In this document: positions 1 to 7,546 of the stretch, one piece after another
Layout: every line of letters starts with the position of its first letter
Position numbering within the stretch: the stretch's first letter is position 1
Assembly (NCBI RefSeq): GCF_002097715.1
Contig: NZ_CP020737.1
Span: 434,001 to 498,000 of the forward strand
DNA length: 64,000 nt
Source: Burkholderia ubonensis subsp. mesacidophila
GTDB taxonomy: Bacteria > Pseudomonadota > Gammaproteobacteria > Burkholderiales > Burkholderiaceae
Reading direction: 5' to 3'
The notes under the pieces: generated by a model
Seen by the model: only the letters and a program-made list of their open reading frames with translations
Told to the model about the DNA's origin: nothing
Databases searched by the model: none
Program-made: the position numbers and the translations under genes

Positions 1-2
1 CG

Positions 3-110
3 CTCACGCGAGATAACGATGTGTCTCGCAAGTTGCTACCAGCACGGATCAAAATCGGTCGGCGTGTCTTGTTCAAAACGGCTGCAGTTGCGCACTTGTT
101 CGCGGAATAA
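3..110 (+). CDS. C-terminal fragment of an excisionase/AlpA-like DNA-binding protein (cut by window edge)
   Basis: The reading frame is open from the window edge to a TAA at 108-110 and encodes 35 residues containing LPARIKIGRRVLFKTAAV. This is the typical end of small winged-helix excisionase/AlpA-type DNA-binding proteins, in which a Pro-x-R-[IV]-x-[IV]-G-R sequence precedes the wing. Such proteins direct excision or regulate mobile elements, which fits the conjugation-type genes downstream. The next gene starts 2 bp after the stop, so the two probably form one transcript. The N-terminal helix-turn-helix lies outside the window, so the family call rests on the tail alone. Confidence 0.55.
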   Translation, partial: LTRDNDVSRKLLPARIKIGRRVLFKTAAVAHLFAE

Positions 111-112
111 GT

Positions 113-847
113 ATGCACGGGCGCGTTGATACTACCTTCATCACCGTCCAGCGAGAGTTATACACGTCAGGTCTCGCTCGGGAGCTTGGGTCGGATGCGA
201 TAAACGTGTGGCTCGCAATCAAATGGCATGCCGATTTCAATACCGGAGTGGGGTATCCGAGTATTCGTCGCCTTATGGATCTAACGAAGCTGGCATCTGC
301 CACTGTTCAAAAAGCCTTGATGCGGCTCGAAGCGGCTCATTTGCTGAAGAAAGTAGGAAAGAAGGGACGGGCGCAATGCTACCTAGCGCGTGAGCGCTTG
401 GATGTGACGTCGGAACAGGGAAAGTGCTGTTCGATCGTCATCGACTACGTACCCAGGAGCCTGTCGAAATGGATCGCACGGATCAAGGCCGCATTGGAAA
501 CCGGCGAGCACGATCCGGACGCATTCGCTCGTGTCGAAGTCGTTCCCGGCGCGGGACTTACGTGGGACTCGAAGACCGGAGAGTTACGTGCGGCCATCCC
601 TGTTGGCGTTACTCCTCAGGCAGCCGGGCCACCATCTGACAAGCCGCTTTCGCTGCTAGCCGCACGCGTTGCGGAGATAGGGGCGAATGCAATGCGAGGC
701 CCGGACAACGCAGCAAGCGGCCCGCCAAGGTGCACCAACACCAAGACGGGCCTGACCACAACCCACCTTCCACGAGGTGAATCATGGCTAGAACTGAGTG
801 TACCTGCAACTCACAGCAACACGAAGCGGCTAACGTCGCTCGTCTGA
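113..847 (+). CDS. Winged helix-turn-helix protein (HTH_36-like), plasmid/ICE type
   Basis: This 244-residue protein has a winged helix-turn-helix around residues 45-80 (GYPSIRRLMDLTKLASATV followed by KALMRLEAAHLL). That arrangement is common in replication-initiator-like and transcriptional proteins of plasmids and integrative elements. The C-terminal half (after about residue 130) has no motif I recognise and the last 60 residues look disordered. A weak GGA at 104-106 precedes the ATG, and the gene follows an excisionase-like gene by 2 bp. Its last 64 bp overlap the next small gene. It probably regulates or helps maintain the element; whether it has a replication role cannot be told from sequence. 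Confidence 0.65.
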   Translation: MHGRVDTTFITVQRELYTSGLARELGSDAINVWLAIKWHADFNTGVGYPSIRRLMDLTKLASATVQKALMRLEAAHLLKKVGKKGRAQCYLARERLDVTSEQGKCCSIVIDYVPRSLSKWIARIKAALETGEHDPDAFARVEVVPGAGLTWDSKTGELRAAIPVGVTPQAAGPPSDKPLSLLAARVAEIGANAMRGPDNAASGPPRCTNTKTGLTTTHLPRGESWLELSVPATHSNTKRLTSLV

Positions 848-1014
848 GAGGCTTGCTGCACAACATCTCCAGGACACAGGAAGCATTCCAGCTTCTCATC
901 AACTTGAGCAGTTTCGTCGATCCGAGCGATCAAGAGGCGTATTTCACGATGCTTGATCTGCTGTCCCATTCGCTGAAAGACGGCGTGAAGACCTGCATGG
1001 TTAATCTGCGCTAG
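784..1014 (+). CDS. Small hypothetical protein in the mobile-element operon
   Basis: This 76-residue protein starts at an ATG preceded by a good Shine-Dalgarno (AGGTG at about 775-779), which is why I accept it despite its overlap with the end of the upstream gene. It is predicted helical and has three cysteines, two of them in an N-terminal CxC. No signal peptide or membrane segment is visible and I recognise no family. Position suggests co-transcription with the upstream winged-helix gene. The 8-bp repeat array begins about 50 bp after its stop codon. Confidence 0.5.
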   Translation: MARTECTCNSQQHEAANVARLRGLLHNISRTQEAFQLLINLSSFVDPSDQEAYFTMLDLLSHSLKDGVKTCMVNLR

Positions 1015-1062
1015 AAGCAGGTCAGCGAAAAAATCTCGAGCCAGAGAAAATTTAAGTAGAAA

Positions 1063-1142
1063 TACTAACGTTACAACGTCGTGAAGTTATAAAGTTACGA
1101 CGTCACAACGCTACAACATCACGACGTTAAAACGTTACACGG
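1063..1142 (+). repeat. Array of about ten degenerate 8-bp direct repeats (consensus YTACAACG)
   Basis: From 1063 the sequence reads in uninterrupted 8-bp steps: TACTAACG, TTACAACG, TCGTGAAG, TTATAAAG, TTACGACG, TCACAACG, CTACAACA, TCACGACG, TTAAAACG, TTACACGG. Most units keep T/C at position 1 and the final ACG. The array ends exactly where the EexN Shine-Dalgarno starts. Tightly spaced short direct repeats upstream of plasmid genes are often binding sites for ribbon-helix-helix or StbA/omega-type regulators or partition proteins; which one applies here is unknown. Confidence 0.7.
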
Positions 1143-1153
1143 AGGATGTGAAT

Positions 1154-1393
1154 ATGAAGAAATGCCTCTACGTCCTGGTTGCCTGCGTTTTGGCCGCCTG
1201 TGGGCAGGAATATCACACCAAGGCTTGGTATATCGAGCATGACGCGGAGCGAGCCAGCAGATTCAAGGTATGCGAGAACGATCCCGCCCAATACCTGCGG
1301 CAAGGTTCAGACTGCCTGAACGCGAAAGAAGCAAACGCGATGGTTGCTTTCTACGGCAAGGAAGCGGCGCTTAAAGCGGCCCGCGAGAAATAA
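1154..1393 (+). CDS. eexN: EexN family entry-exclusion lipoprotein
   Basis: This 79-residue protein begins MKKCLYVLVACVLAACG, a lipoprotein signal peptide with lipobox LAAC. The mature part fits the EexN family pattern: AWYIEHDAERASRFKVCEND, then a second cysteine in SDCLNAKEANAM. EexN/Eex proteins sit at the inner membrane of donor cells and block entry of a related conjugative element through its type IV secretion system. The ATG at 1154 is chosen over the in-frame GTG at 1148 because GGAGG at 1141-1145 lies 8 bp upstream. In P-type T4SS loci eexN usually lies next to virB5 and virB6; here virB6 follows by 10 bp and virB5 is missing from the window. Confidence 0.8.
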   Translation: MKKCLYVLVACVLAACGQEYHTKAWYIEHDAERASRFKVCENDPAQYLRQGSDCLNAKEANAMVAFYGKEAALKAAREK

Positions 1394-1403
1394 GGAGCGA
1401 ACC

Positions 1404-2543
1404 ATGGCCTTCGATGCGGTAACACAGATATTCGACTACATGGATGCTGTGACGCTCCAGATCGTCGCCGAAAACGTTAGCCGGATGATTGCATGGGTCA
1501 CGCCGCTCGCGGCGCTTGGCCTGACCATTATGCTCGTCATAGATGGCGTGGCAACAATGCTGCGGCCGAGCGGCGTACCGCTCACGCACCTCGTGGAGAA
1601 GTTCCTCAAGTATTACGCGATTGTGGGGATCGCCGGCGCCGGAGGCCTGTATGAAACAACGCTGGCCAGTACAGCCATCCACTTGCCCGATGAACTGGCG
1701 TCCAAGCTGCTGATACACGGGAGCCTGGGTGCGAGTAACAGCGCCATAGCAAGCCTGATCGATGGCGCGATCGACCACAGTCTGACCGTCATGCGGACGG
1801 TTTTCGCGAATTCGAGCCTACTGACGAGCACCGGGGTTGGGGCTTTCATTCTCGGCATTGTGCTTGTGCTTTCCACTCTACTGATCTGCGGCGTGGGCGC
1901 TGTCTCGATTCTGATTGCGAAGTTCCTGCTCGCGCTTTCAGTTTGCTTCGGCCCATTCTTCATCTTCATGTTGCTGGCCCCGCCGCTCGCCAATCTCTTC
2001 GGGAACTGGCTCGGTTCGGTCTTGAACTACGTCATCCTCATAGCGATAATGGCGATGAGCTTCGGTGTTTTCATGCACTTCTACGACAGCGCCATCTCGG
2101 CCGCGGCCAAGCCGAACCCGGACGCGGCCATCATTGGCCCGATAATCACGGCCGGCCTTGTCACCGTTATGGCACTTGGTTTGTTGAAGGTCTTGCCCGA
2201 CCTCGCGGCGCGATGGACGAGTGGTGTCAAGACAAATTTCGATCGTTTCCTGCCGCAGCCAAGCTCGTCTTCCGCAGCCCCCGGCGGAGGCGGGGGGAGC
2301 CCGTCCGGGGGTAACAACGGCGGCAGTGCAGGGGCGGGCAGCGGCTCGCATTCCGGAGCCGGGAGCGCCGGTGGCAACTCGTCGAGTGGCAGCGGATACA
2401 GCTACGCTCGAGGATCGCAAGGCAGTGCAGGCACGGATAGCGGCTCGAATTCTGGGACCGGTAGTGCCGGTGGCAACTCGTCTAGTGGAAGCGGATACAG
2501 CTACGCTCAAGGATCGCAAGGCTCACAAAGCAGGGGGACGTAA
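1404..2543 (+). CDS. VirB6/TrbL-like type IV secretion inner-membrane protein with Gly/Ser repeat tail
   Basis: This 379-residue protein has 5-6 hydrophobic segments between residues about 25 and 285, including runs near residues 150-205 and 220-240. This is the layout of VirB6/TrbL, the polytopic subunit of the T4SS inner-membrane channel. The ATG at 1404 has AAGGAG at 1392-1397. From about residue 295 the protein becomes Gly/Ser-rich and contains two near-identical 33-residue repeats encoded by a 99-bp tandem repeat. The gene follows eexN by 10 bp, as in P-type conjugation loci. No other T4SS structural gene is present in the window, so this could be the edge of a conjugation locus lying to the left or a remnant. 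Confidence 0.75.
   Translation: MAFDAVTQIFDYMDAVTLQIVAENVSRMIAWVTPLAALGLTIMLVIDGVATMLRPSGVPLTHLVEKFLKYYAIVGIAGAGGLYETTLASTAIHLPDELASKLLIHGSLGASNSAIASLIDGAIDHSLTVMRTVFANSSLLTSTGVGAFILGIVLVLSTLLICGVGAVSILIAKFLLALSVCFGPFFIFMLLAPPLANLFGNWLGSVLNYVILIAIMAMSFGVFMHFYDSAISAAAKPNPDAAIIGPIITAGLVTVMALGLLKVLPDLAARWTSGVKTNFDRFLPQPSSSSAAPGGGGGSPSGGNNGGSAGAGSGSHSGAGSAGGNSSSGSGYSYARGSQGSAGTDSGSNSGTGSAGGNSSSGSGYSYAQGSQGSQSRGT
2322..2519 (+). repeat. Two-copy 99-bp in-frame tandem repeat in the virB6-like gene
   Basis: Units 2322-2420 and 2421-2519 both start GGCAGTGCAGG and end GGATCGCAA, with about a dozen differences. They encode 33-residue Gly/Ser repeats ending in a SGYSYAxGSQGS motif. The length is a multiple of three, so copy-number change would keep the frame. 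The beginning of a third unit follows. Confidence 0.85.
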
Positions 2544-2545
2544 CG

Positions 2546-3001
2546 ATGATCGAGGTATCGAATGACGCACTTCGAACGGTTGTGATTGCAGGCATGGCTG
2601 TTGTGGCCGCGACGGTAATCTTTAGATTCGTAGTCCCCTTCATCGGGAGCAGATTGCGCGGAGAAACCATCGCCGACCACGTCACTCGGGTCGAAGGCGA
2701 GCAACGGGAGAAGCGGTTGTTCCAGTCCAATTTGAACACGTCGCCGCGAGAAGCATTATCGATAAGGGTGGTGAATATTGCGATCGCTCTCACGGTGATG
2801 TGGCTGCTGTCGCGCTTCCCAACCAGCCATCTTGTCGTGTACTTCGTCCTGTACGTCGCCGTTGGAATGGGCTTTTGCTGGTGGGCGAAGGTGATTCCGG
2901 ACGAGAAATTCCACTGCCTGAACTGGAATAGCCGGCTCCAGCTGCGCCTCTTCTATGTCTGGCTGTGGCCGATAAACGTCGTCCGATCGCTCATGCGTTG
3001 A
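2546..3001 (+). CDS. Small membrane protein downstream of virB6
   Basis: This 151-residue protein has an N-terminal membrane helix (about residues 10-32) and two more around residues 74-92 and 95-115. A basic cytoplasmic loop lies between the first and second, and the tail is Trp/Arg-rich. It begins 2 bp after the virB6-like stop, with a G-rich ribosome site (GGGGGACG) overlapping the end of that gene, so the two genes are probably translationally coupled. I recognise no family. Position suggests a role in conjugation or in the mobile element's envelope functions. Confidence 0.6.
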   Translation: MIEVSNDALRTVVIAGMAVVAATVIFRFVVPFIGSRLRGETIADHVTRVEGEQREKRLFQSNLNTSPREALSIRVVNIAIALTVMWLLSRFPTSHLVVYFVLYVAVGMGFCWWAKVIPDEKFHCLNWNSRLQLRLFYVWLWPINVVRSLMR

Positions 3002-3163
3002 CTGCACAACGCCGCTTCCGGGCGGCGATTAGTCTCTGATCGCGCGGTAGCGCAAGCTGTCTTTGACGTCCAATACTCTTCGCGCTGTCGTTCGTTCACA
3101 TACCGAAAGGACGTCTCTGGCGACGAAAAAATCCTGTCCGAGGTGTGCGAAGCCTCGCCAGCT

Positions 3164-3328
3164 TCACGTGTCACTCCCTCCATTCTCGGTCGATTTCTCG
3201 GTTGGCCCCGACCGCCTTTTAGCTCGTCTTTCACGATCTGGCAGCACCACCGTGAACCAGAAAGCGAACGCGAGACCCGCGATCAGGATGCCACAGGAAA
3301 TCAGGTTGGAAACCGTTCCGGCGTTCAT
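3164..3328 (-). CDS. 54-residue single-pass membrane protein
   Basis: An ATG at 3328 (minus strand) preceded by GAAGGTGA, a good Shine-Dalgarno, opens a 54-residue frame ending in TGA at 3164-3166. The protein starts MNAGTVSNLI, has one clear membrane helix (CGILIAGLAFAFWFTVVL, residues 12-29) and a highly charged tail rich in Arg, Lys and Glu. It lies 12 bp downstream of the hypothetical gene at 3341-4069 on the same strand, so an operon is likely. No family is recognised. Small one-helix proteins like this are common in conjugative elements. Confidence 0.55.
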   Translation of the reverse strand: MNAGTVSNLISCGILIAGLAFAFWFTVVLPDRERRAKRRSGPTEKSTENGGSDT

Positions 3329-3340
3329 TTTTCACCTTCG

Positions 3341-4069
3341 TCAAGCCGCTTGTTCTGGCATCTGCGCGGCGATCCATTCGGCTACCGGTATCCCGTCGCT
3401 TGCGACACGGGGAATGGGTTTTAGCGCTGCAGGAATGCTCAGAAGCTGCACATCGTGCCCAGTTCTGCCCCACTCTGCACGTAGAAAATCCGTAAGTTTA
3501 TCGACCTGTGCCTTGATGGAATCGAAGCGCGGAGCCTTGTATATCAGCCGCGTAACTCGAGCTACTGCATCATCCGCGTGTCGGGCGCGAACCGCAACGC
3601 GGATCTGATAACGCCACTGCCGTTTGGTTTCATCCGTCATGCGCCACGTCAAGCGAACGCCGCCGCCGACAGCCTTCGAGTGCGCCATCTTCAGCAATTC
3701 GTAACCGGAGACATGGATGCGCTCCCCAGGTTTCAGCGCATCTTTCAGGTCCTCGCGCGTTTTTCGTGAGCCTTTCTCCCTTTCTCGAGCTGGGTGCGCT
3801 CCATCCGTGACTAGTAGCCACCAATGCAGGCTATTTGGATCGCCGAGATCTGCGAGTATCAGCCGCGCATTCCCAAAGCCTTTCGCACGTCGATAGGCAA
3901 GCTGGTTGCGATTCAACGCAACCAGATAACGTTCAGAGAATTTTTCGCAGAGAGCGTGTACACGCTCTGTTTTGACGGTGCCGAATGTATAGCTGTGATA
4001 GCCCTGAATGACCGCATCCATGAGGCGCTGCATGAGCGCCGCACGGTCTTTGATTACGACCATGCTCAT
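3341..4069 (-). CDS. Hypothetical protein of the mobile element
   Basis: This soluble-looking protein of 242 residues begins MSMVVIKDRAALMQRLMDAV. The middle part (residues about 60-165) contains GDPNSLHWWLLVTDGAHPAR and a basic stretch, followed by a RQWRYQIRVAVRA strand. The C-terminus includes FLRAEWGRTGHDVQLLSIP. It reads like the replication- or mobilisation-associated hypothetical proteins often found on beta-proteobacterial plasmids and islands, but I cannot name a family. It is transcribed away from the PAAR gene, and the small membrane-protein gene follows it. No catalytic motif is visible. Confidence 0.6.
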   Translation of the reverse strand: MSMVVIKDRAALMQRLMDAVIQGYHSYTFGTVKTERVHALCEKFSERYLVALNRNQLAYRRAKGFGNARLILADLGDPNSLHWWLLVTDGAHPAREREKGSRKTREDLKDALKPGERIHVSGYELLKMAHSKAVGGGVRLTWRMTDETKRQWRYQIRVAVRARHADDAVARVTRLIYKAPRFDSIKAQVDKLTDFLRAEWGRTGHDVQLLSIPAALKPIPRVASDGIPVAEWIAAQMPEQAA

Positions 4070-4278
4070 GTCCTCTCCGGCAATTGATTCAGCAGCAAGT
4101 CAAAGCCTTGCTGGATAAGGCTTTGCGGGAATTTTCTGCGTTACCGATTGATTGCTAATTATAAGAGATTCCGCGCGAGGCAATGCGCTAGAAATGACAC
4201 GTCACCAATAGAAGCACGGTAGGAACAAGAAAATGCGGATGTGCTACATTCGCCGCAGATTTCCTGTGAGGATTCTGC

Positions 4279-4809
4279 ATGAGTTCTGCATTCATTCGCG
4301 AAGGCGACACGACCAGCCATGGTGGTCGAGTGCTCGCCTGCACGTCGACCAATATCGTTTTCGGTAAGCCGCTCGCGCTCGAGGGCGACATGGTGTCGTG
4401 TCCGAAGTGTGGCGGCGTCTATCCTATTGTTGGCGTCCGAGTGCGCAGCATGACATTCGGTGGCCGAGCCGTAGCGACAGAAGGCGACAAGACAGCCTGC
4501 GGCGCGACGCTGATCGCGTCACAAGGCATGGCGACGGTGGAGCCGACGTCTGGCGCAGGCGCGTCGGTCGGCGCGGGCAAAAGCGTTGTCTCACAGACCA
4601 TCGCGCAAGACGACGGCGCATATCGCGGGCGCTTCCAACTCGTCGACGACCAGTCGCGCGAACCCCTCGCGAATCACCCATACACCGTTACGTCTGCCGA
4701 CGGCCAAGCGATCAGAGGCACAACGGACGCGAGCGGCCATACCGACTGGCTGAGCAGCCACCAGGCGTCGTCGCTGACCTTCGAACATGTCCCGGCGAGC
4801 GATCAATGA
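4279..4809 (+). CDS. PAAR-domain T6SS spike-tip protein with C-terminal extension
   Basis: This 176-residue protein has an N-terminal PAAR domain (residues 1-85): FIREGDTTSHGGRVL, a central CPKCGG pair, then GGRAVATEGDKTACGA. PAAR proteins fold into a cone that sharpens the VgrG spike and attaches effectors. Residues 110-176 form a short extension (RGRFQLVDDQSREPLANHPY) resembling the beta-sandwich extensions that link PAAR to cargo. The stop codon overlaps the ATG of the nuclease gene (ATGA), so the two are translationally coupled. The gene lies inside the mobile element, far from the structural T6SS genes, so it would use the host T6SS. Confidence 0.85.
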   Translation: MSSAFIREGDTTSHGGRVLACTSTNIVFGKPLALEGDMVSCPKCGGVYPIVGVRVRSMTFGGRAVATEGDKTACGATLIASQGMATVEPTSGAGASVGAGKSVVSQTIAQDDGAYRGRFQLVDDQSREPLANHPYTVTSADGQAIRGTTDASGHTDWLSSHQASSLTFEHVPASDQ

Positions 4810-5537
4810 CGAATTCGGCATCGGGCAACATGGGGGCCGGCCAGGGGAAAACCACGCAGGTCGGGATGACCAAGGGCAACTTGTCCCCGGAAGACCGCGC
4901 GGTGCTCTGCGACGCTCTATGTCGCTGCAAATCGATAGGCGTCTACAGCCGCGATGCGAAGATCCTCCGCCAATCGTGCGTCGCACAGCGACTGCGAGCA
5001 AAGAACCTCGCCTCGAAGGTATTGACCGGCGAAACGACGCCGTACCTGCCGGAAGTTTCCTACGACATGCGGAATGAGCCCCCGACGCCGATCATGCGCG
5101 CATCGGACCCGTCGACCCCGCATCCGTGGCTTCCGGCGTGGATTCAGAAATACTGGCCGGGCGGCATGGATGCATACAAGCAAGAGGACAAAACCTGGTT
5201 TCGACGGCCCGACGTCGTGATCGTGAACGATCCGTCCAAGCCTCCTGTACAGTCGAACATTAGGAAGGTGGTGGAAATGAAGTTCCCGCCCGACGAGTTT
5301 TCGAAGACGCAGGAAGCCGCGTACATGGACATCGCCGGCGACGAATCGAAATACTCCGGCATCACGCCGGATGATTGCGGTTGCGGTGACGCCGATGAGC
5401 AATCTCAGCGATCGACTGCAAAGCAGACTCAAACGGACCTTGAGAGCATCCTTGGCGGCGGCTCCAATGCACGCTCGGGCAGTCTGTTCCCGCCGCTCAT
5501 CCCCCCGGCGCTGCCGCCGACTCCGTTTCCCTTTTAA
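4806..5537 (+). CDS. VRR-NUC-domain T6SS nuclease effector
   Basis: This 243-residue protein starts at the ATG that overlaps the PAAR stop. Its C-terminal half has a PD-(D/E)xK nuclease core of the VRR-NUC type: RRPDVVIVNDPSKPP (residues about 136-150), VVEMKFPPDEF with the E-x-K dyad (about 158-168), then a QEAAYMDIAGD helix. VRR-NUC effectors of the TseV kind cut DNA in target cells. The N-terminal 120 residues have no recognised domain; they contain a Cys-rich LCDALCRCK and probably mediate loading onto PAAR. The tail is Pro-rich (PPLIPPALPPTP). The gene lies between PAAR and a DUF3396 immunity-type gene, the standard effector order. Confidence 0.8.
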   Translation: MTNSASGNMGAGQGKTTQVGMTKGNLSPEDRAVLCDALCRCKSIGVYSRDAKILRQSCVAQRLRAKNLASKVLTGETTPYLPEVSYDMRNEPPTPIMRASDPSTPHPWLPAWIQKYWPGGMDAYKQEDKTWFRRPDVVIVNDPSKPPVQSNIRKVVEMKFPPDEFSKTQEAAYMDIAGDESKYSGITPDDCGCGDADEQSQRSTAKQTQTDLESILGGGSNARSGSLFPPLIPPALPPTPFPF

Positions 5538-5542
5538 GCATC

Positions 5543-6667
5543 ATGCCAATGACGAAGGACGAACTGATCGCGTGGGCCAACGACCCGAACCGAGCGGGCA
5601 CGCTTCCGTTCGGCGCATTCGAGCCGAAGCACCAGCGGGCGATCGTAGGCGCGGCCCTCGCCGTGCGTGCCGTTATCTACTTCAAGGGCGGCCACGCGCC
5701 GGCCAAACGCAAGGCGCTTAGCGCCTGCTTCCAGCGGTACACCGATGCGCTGCTGACTTATCAGCGCGCGGCCGAAAAGGCCGCCGGCCGTGACCCGTCC
5801 AAAGGCTCTCCGCTGCGATGGCTGTACCAAGATGGCAAGCAGCCGGTTGAGTTCGAAAAGGGGCCTTCGTTCGCCTCCTTGGCGACGAGCATCCCGGCTG
5901 ATGCTCCGTTCGTACTGGCCCTCTCTAACGCGGAGGACAAACAAGAGGCCGGCACGATGGAATTTTCGACTTTCTGTCTCGAGGACTGGCAGGCGTCGAT
6001 GAACCGAGGCATCGACGTCGCGACGTTTTCTGTGCCGCAAGCTTTCCTGACGCTCTGTCCGGACGTGTTCCAAGCGCTCTTCGCGCAAGCTGTCGACGAG
6101 CTTGACGTGGTGCACGGGCACGCGGGATATGCCGCGAACCTGTCGCTGTTGCAGCGGGGCCCGAATGAGGCGTCGGAATATTTTTGGGCGCGGAAATTCG
6201 GCCCTGGTCTGGACGTCGGCGACCCGATGCGACGGAACCTCCGCCGGCTCACCGATCACATCAAGACGGTGGACTGGTTGACGGCAATCAATGCCGATCT
6301 CGTGCGGGAACTGGGGGGAGTAGACAAACTGGGCCTGCCACCGGACTGGTTCCGCAAGCAGCGCTACGACGACGACGGCCTGATCATTCAGGCTGGCGTT
6401 GCGCCGCAGACGGGTATTGCAGGCGAACCAGGCCATCCTCCTGAGCCCCCGCCTGCGTATGTGCTGTTGAACAGCGCTCTGCGTCCGATCATTGCTGATG
6501 CGCTCGGCACGTTACAAACCGGGACGGCGACTAGCACCGCTCCCCTGCTGAACACACAGGTTGCGACCGAGGCTTGGCTTCGTCGGCTTGATGTCGAGCC
6601 AGACCGTATCAACGAATATTGGGTCGAACTGCACAAGACGCCCAAACTCCCGGCAGCCGGGACGTAG
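5543..6667 (+). CDS. DUF3396-type T6SS immunity protein
   Basis: This 374-residue protein begins 5 bp after the nuclease gene. The segment IYFKGGHAPAKRKALSACFQRYTDAL near residue 45 onward, together with the downstream Trp/Pro-rich blocks (LRWLYQDGKQPVEF, FSTFCLEDW, SEYFWARKFGPGLD), matches the DUF3396 / type VI immunity family. These cytoplasmic proteins are usually encoded beside T6SS effectors. The inference that it neutralises the upstream VRR-NUC nuclease is positional. Either ATG (5543 or 5549) could be the start, as no strong Shine-Dalgarno is visible; coupling to the upstream gene is likely. Confidence 0.75.
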   Translation: MPMTKDELIAWANDPNRAGTLPFGAFEPKHQRAIVGAALAVRAVIYFKGGHAPAKRKALSACFQRYTDALLTYQRAAEKAAGRDPSKGSPLRWLYQDGKQPVEFEKGPSFASLATSIPADAPFVLALSNAEDKQEAGTMEFSTFCLEDWQASMNRGIDVATFSVPQAFLTLCPDVFQALFAQAVDELDVVHGHAGYAANLSLLQRGPNEASEYFWARKFGPGLDVGDPMRRNLRRLTDHIKTVDWLTAINADLVRELGGVDKLGLPPDWFRKQRYDDDGLIIQAGVAPQTGIAGEPGHPPEPPPAYVLLNSALRPIIADALGTLQTGTATSTAPLLNTQVATEAWLRRLDVEPDRINEYWVELHKTPKLPAAGT

Positions 6668-6755
6668 CGGTCACTAGCATCGGCCATCTGCTAGATCGCT
6701 GATGCCCCCTTTGGTGCGAGGTCCACCCGCGCCCGCCCGTGGATGGCTGCGCTGC

Positions 6756-6863
6756 CCACACCGCGAGGGTGTGGACAGTCCCGGCCTTCGCGGCCGGGAT
6801 ACCGCACCCGCCCACCGGCTCCCCGCGATGGAGCCCTTCGGGCCTGACGCGCCGCTGCGCGGC
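6756..6863. other. Cluster of four short perfect hairpins
   Basis: Four perfect inverted repeats follow each other: 6756-6762/6768-6774 (7 bp), 6779-6786/6792-6799 (8 bp, loop TTCGC), a GCCC-TTC-GGGC near 6834-6844, and 6851-6855/6859-6863 (5 bp, loop TGC). None is followed by a T-tract, so simple intrinsic termination is unlikely. They could be a structured RNA, mRNA-stabilising ends for the DUF3396 transcript, or part of a transfer or recombination site. Confidence 0.4.
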
Positions 6864-7546
6864 TTGCCTCGATAAGATAAAAAACTCTCAATCGAGCGCT
6901 GTTGTCAAATTTCGCGAAAATCAGACGCTCTGAGCCGCTGATTGTGCGAAGGTACATTACCCCTTTGCCGCGTCGCCGAAATCGGCGCCACGGGCCGGAT
7001 TTCGAGTCGCTAGAGCATTTGCCCCCCGTAGGCCTGCCCCCCTTTTTGTAGCCATTTCCGGCGCTGGCGGTCCCCGAACTGGTTAGCCGGTGGCCCTCAC
7101 AGGGGCCGGGTTGAGCGATCGGGACGGCCGCAGGACGGCCCGACCGCGATTTATCCCGGTCTTAGCCGTTGGCGGGGCTTGCCCCGTCAATGGCTTAGAC
7201 CAAGGCTCCGCAGGCTTGGGCAAACTGGCGGGCTAGGGCCGTCATAGCGCGTGGTGCGTAGCCCCTTCGTTTTCGGAACGCTTGTGGGTCAAAAGAATTG
7301 AACCTCGAAAGACAACCGTTGCCGGTCAAAAGACAGAAAAGGCCCGATTTTTGTCTTTGCGCTGATCGGCTGTGAGCCCTATTGGGATCGCGCGCAGTAC
7401 CCCGTGAGTTCATTGCTGATCCCTCTCAGCTCCTGCGATTGCTCGCCAGTTTCGGCACATTGCGGACGGGTTGGGCTTGTTCGCAAAGATATCAACAACC
7501 TCGGCAGTATTGTTCTCATTCGTTAACATCGTTCTGTGTCAGCCGG
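6864..7546. other. Non-coding stretch of the mobile element, no gene recognised
   Basis: I see no convincing coding sequence here. There are imperfect GC-rich inverted repeats (around 7118-7143, and CGGGGC-TT-GCCCCG around 7175-7188) that resemble transfer-origin or replication-region structure, but nothing diagnostic. A 72-residue minus-strand frame (7195-7413) has a fair Shine-Dalgarno but unconvincing composition. Confidence 0.4.

Noticed and set aside
2953..3234. A 93-residue minus-strand frame overlapping the small membrane-protein gene
   Set aside because: It overlaps two better-supported genes and has no protein-like pattern in its first half.
7195..7413. A 72-residue minus-strand frame with a fair Shine-Dalgarno
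   Set aside because: Low-quality composition, no recognisable motif and no operon partner; kept as unsupported.
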